Assembly: GCA_023415835.1 (NCBI GenBank)
Contig: JAEZJK010000101.1
Location: 1 to 14,846, forward strand
Length of the DNA stretch: 14,846 bases
Origin: Bacillota bacterium
GTDB taxonomy: Bacteria; Bacillota; UBA4882; UBA8346
Reading direction: 5' to 3'
Within the stretch, counting starts at the first letter, position 1. The number at the start of each line of letters is the position of its first letter. A program made the translations under genes and the position numbers. Under the pieces are notes generated by a model. The model did no database searches, was not told the origin of the DNA, and saw nothing but the letters and a program-made list of their open reading frames with translations. Positions 13,950 through 14,846 of the stretch are shown piece by piece.

Positions 13950-14234
13950 ATGTCACATCGTCGCCGTCGTGATTGCTGCAGGGAAGAGCACGAACGTAGC
14001 AGCAGAGCAATATGTTTCGTGCCTGTAACACCTTGTGACCCAAGAATGTTTGGTATGGGGATGGATGATAGGTGTATGAGAGATGATATGGATCCGAGAC
14101 CGGAATTCAGGGGAAGAATGTTTTTTAGGCCTGAGTTTAGGGAAAGGGAGTTCTTTAGGCCGGAAAGAGAGGAACGGGAAGAACGCGAAGAACGGGAAAG
14201 GAGAGAGTGCCCCAGGTGTTTCCCGTTCAGATAA
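13950..14234 (+). CDS. Arg/Glu/Cys-rich repeat protein, unrecognised (94 aa)
   Basis: No family recognised. The protein is extremely polar: MSHRRRRDCCREEHERSSRA at the start, then a short hydrophobic patch ICFVPVTPCDP, a Met/Asp-rich middle (MFGMGMDDRCMRDDMDP), and a repeated half. The 10-residue unit RPEFRxRxFF occurs at 50-59 and 60-69, then degrades into RPEREEREEREERERR, and the end is CPRCFPFR. Seven cysteines (9, 10, 22, 29, 42, 87, 90) include CC and CxxC pairs. The DNA for the last part carries 9-base repeats of the type GAACGGGAA. Start ATG 13950 follows AGGTGGTGAT at workable spacing, and a strong terminator closes the unit. Composition is compatible with a spore coat/exosporium or metal-binding structural protein, but that is inference only. 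Confidence 0.7.
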   Translation: MSHRRRRDCCREEHERSSRAICFVPVTPCDPRMFGMGMDDRCMRDDMDPRPEFRGRMFFRPEFREREFFRPEREEREEREERERRECPRCFPFR

Positions 14235-14292
14235 TCCGGGGTAGTTTATTTGTATCTCAAGCAAGTATATAAAATGTTTAATGTGTTATATA

Positions 14293-14334
14293 AAAAAAGC
14301 TATAGTAATGAGGTTTATTTACTATAGCTTTTTT
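14293..14334 (+). terminator. Strong bidirectional rho-independent terminator
   Basis: A 16-bp stem: AAAAAAGCTATAGTAA (14293-14308) against TTACTATAGCTTTTTT (14319-14334), with a 10-base loop, A-run before and T-run after. It lies 58 bases after the Arg/Glu-rich gene and can work in both directions. Confidence 0.93.
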
Positions 14335-14352
14335 CTAATCCTACCTAAATCT

Positions 14353-14444
14353 GACGTAAATACTTGTTATGTGACTCCGTCAAAACGTCGGGACCAAAGG
14401 TCTTCGCCCCTTTAAAGATCCGATAAGTTTGAATCTCTTCGGAT
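14353..14444. other. Foldable non-coding segment of unknown role
   Basis: More GC-rich than its AT-rich surroundings and free of genes. Complementary pairs include GACGT/ACGTC (14353-14357 with 14385-14389) around TGAC/GTCA (14372-14375, 14379-14382), GACC/GGTC (14392-14395, 14399-14402), AAAGG/CCTTT (14396-14400, 14409-14413, exclusive with the previous pair), and ATCCGA/TCGGAT (14418-14423, 14439-14444). It could be a small RNA or regulatory leader, or a gene remnant. No known riboswitch consensus was recognised. The remainder, 14445-14621, is AT-rich with nothing evident. Confidence 0.3.
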
Positions 14445-14621
14445 GCAAATGTTTATGATAAATTTAATTTTCAAAATCTACGAAATTTCCATCTGTCATT
14501 AAACGTCAATTATGGAATATAATCGCTATGTATATTCTATTAGTTTAGTTGGGATTAACAATGTTCTTGCTTAATATTTGTAAAAATAATATGGAAAATA
14601 TGTTAAAACTAATTAACTACG

Positions 14622-14650
14622 TTGACATCTGGAAAACGGGGGTGTAAAAT
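14622..14650 (+). promoter_or_regulatory. Promoter of the TetR-family gene
   Basis: A consensus -35 TTGACA (14622-14627), exactly 17 bases, then TAAAAT (14645-14650), the best promoter in the window. The predicted transcript would start near 14657, 30-35 bases before the start codon. Confidence 0.8.
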
Positions 14651-14659
14651 TGGTCTGAA

Positions 14660-14673
14660 TGACTGACCAGTCA
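14660..14673. promoter_or_regulatory. Palindromic operator for the TetR-family regulator
   Basis: TGACTG-AC-CAGTCA is a perfect 6-base inverted repeat with a 2-base centre, placed 10 bases after the -10 box, at the start of the transcript. TGACTGACCAGTCA-like sites are typical operators of TetR/AcrR repressors, so negative autoregulation is likely. Confidence 0.75.
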
Positions 14674-14689
14674 GTTTTAGAGGTGAATA

Positions 14690-14846
14690 ATGGAAAAAAC
14701 CAGCCATGAAAAACGTTTGGAAATTCTAAAAGCGGCAGTCGACTTATTTTCCAAGCGAGGGTTTGAAAAGACTACCGTTGATGAAATAGCCGCCCATGCT
14801 AATGTTGGCAAAGGCACAATCTATTTATACTTCGCCAACAAGGAAA
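14690..14846 (+). CDS. TetR/AcrR-family transcriptional regulator (C-terminus off right edge)
   Basis: The first 52 residues are visible: MEKTSHEKRLEILKAAVDLF, then SKRGFEKTTVDEIAAHANVG and KGTIYLYFANKE. This is a complete TetR_N DNA-binding domain, with the HTH in TTVDEIAAHANVGKGTIYLYF. The ATG at 14690 is preceded by AGAGGTGA. The ligand-binding domain, which would point to the regulated process, lies beyond the window, as do the likely co-regulated genes (often efflux pumps or fatty acid genes). Confidence 0.95.
   Translation, partial: MEKTSHEKRLEILKAAVDLFSKRGFEKTTVDEIAAHANVGKGTIYLYFANKE

Overview
The window looks like chromosomal DNA from a moderate-GC bacterium of the Firmicutes/Bacillota type. 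Support comes from strong AGGAGG-like ribosome binding sites, hairpin-plus-T-tract terminators, some TTG starts, a DivIC-type septum protein, and GlpX as the fructose bisphosphatase. A Pal/OmpA-like lipoprotein (4383-5234) argues for an outer membrane. The best fit is therefore a diderm Firmicute, for example a Limnochordia/Hydrogenispora-like lineage. That placement is inference; no rRNA or species marker is present.

Layout. 1-1442 (minus): ATPase and solute-binding protein of a polar amino acid ABC importer; the binding protein runs off the left edge and the permease is not in view. 1443-2124: long intergenic region with a possible minus promoter, a hairpin and a tiny ORF. 2125-4171 (plus): LOG-family nucleotide hydrolase, then a DUF815 AAA+ ATPase whose ribosome binding site lies inside a stem with pseudoknot potential. 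4383-5234 (plus): TIG + OmpA/Pal-type lipoprotein with a strong terminator. 5305-9653 (minus): tex, glpX (followed by a seven-copy heptamer tandem repeat), and a divIC-like gene immediately downstream of a small HTH gene.

9.9-12.8 kb is a zone of gene decay. It holds a cysteine-rich Fe-S protein gene with a nonsense codon, a frameshift and lost cysteine ligands; a DDE transposase remnant that seems to have replaced the end of a GNAT-like gene; an apparently intact AraC-family regulator; and a small gene broken by two compensating frameshifts. 12949-13653 (minus) is a secreted SH3b-NlpC/P60 peptidoglycan hydrolase. 13950-14234 (plus) is an unrecognised Arg/Glu/Cys-rich protein with internal repeats. 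The right edge holds the start of a TetR-family gene with a near-consensus promoter and a perfect palindromic operator.

Most intact genes are housekeeping or envelope functions: amino acid uptake, gluconeogenesis, transcription accessory factor, cell division, wall hydrolysis, outer-membrane tethering. No defence system, CRISPR array, prophage or biosynthetic cluster is visible. The least explained items are the RNA-like leader at 2861-2950, the HTH-divIC pair, the repeat-rich small protein and an unassigned foldable stretch at 14353-14444.
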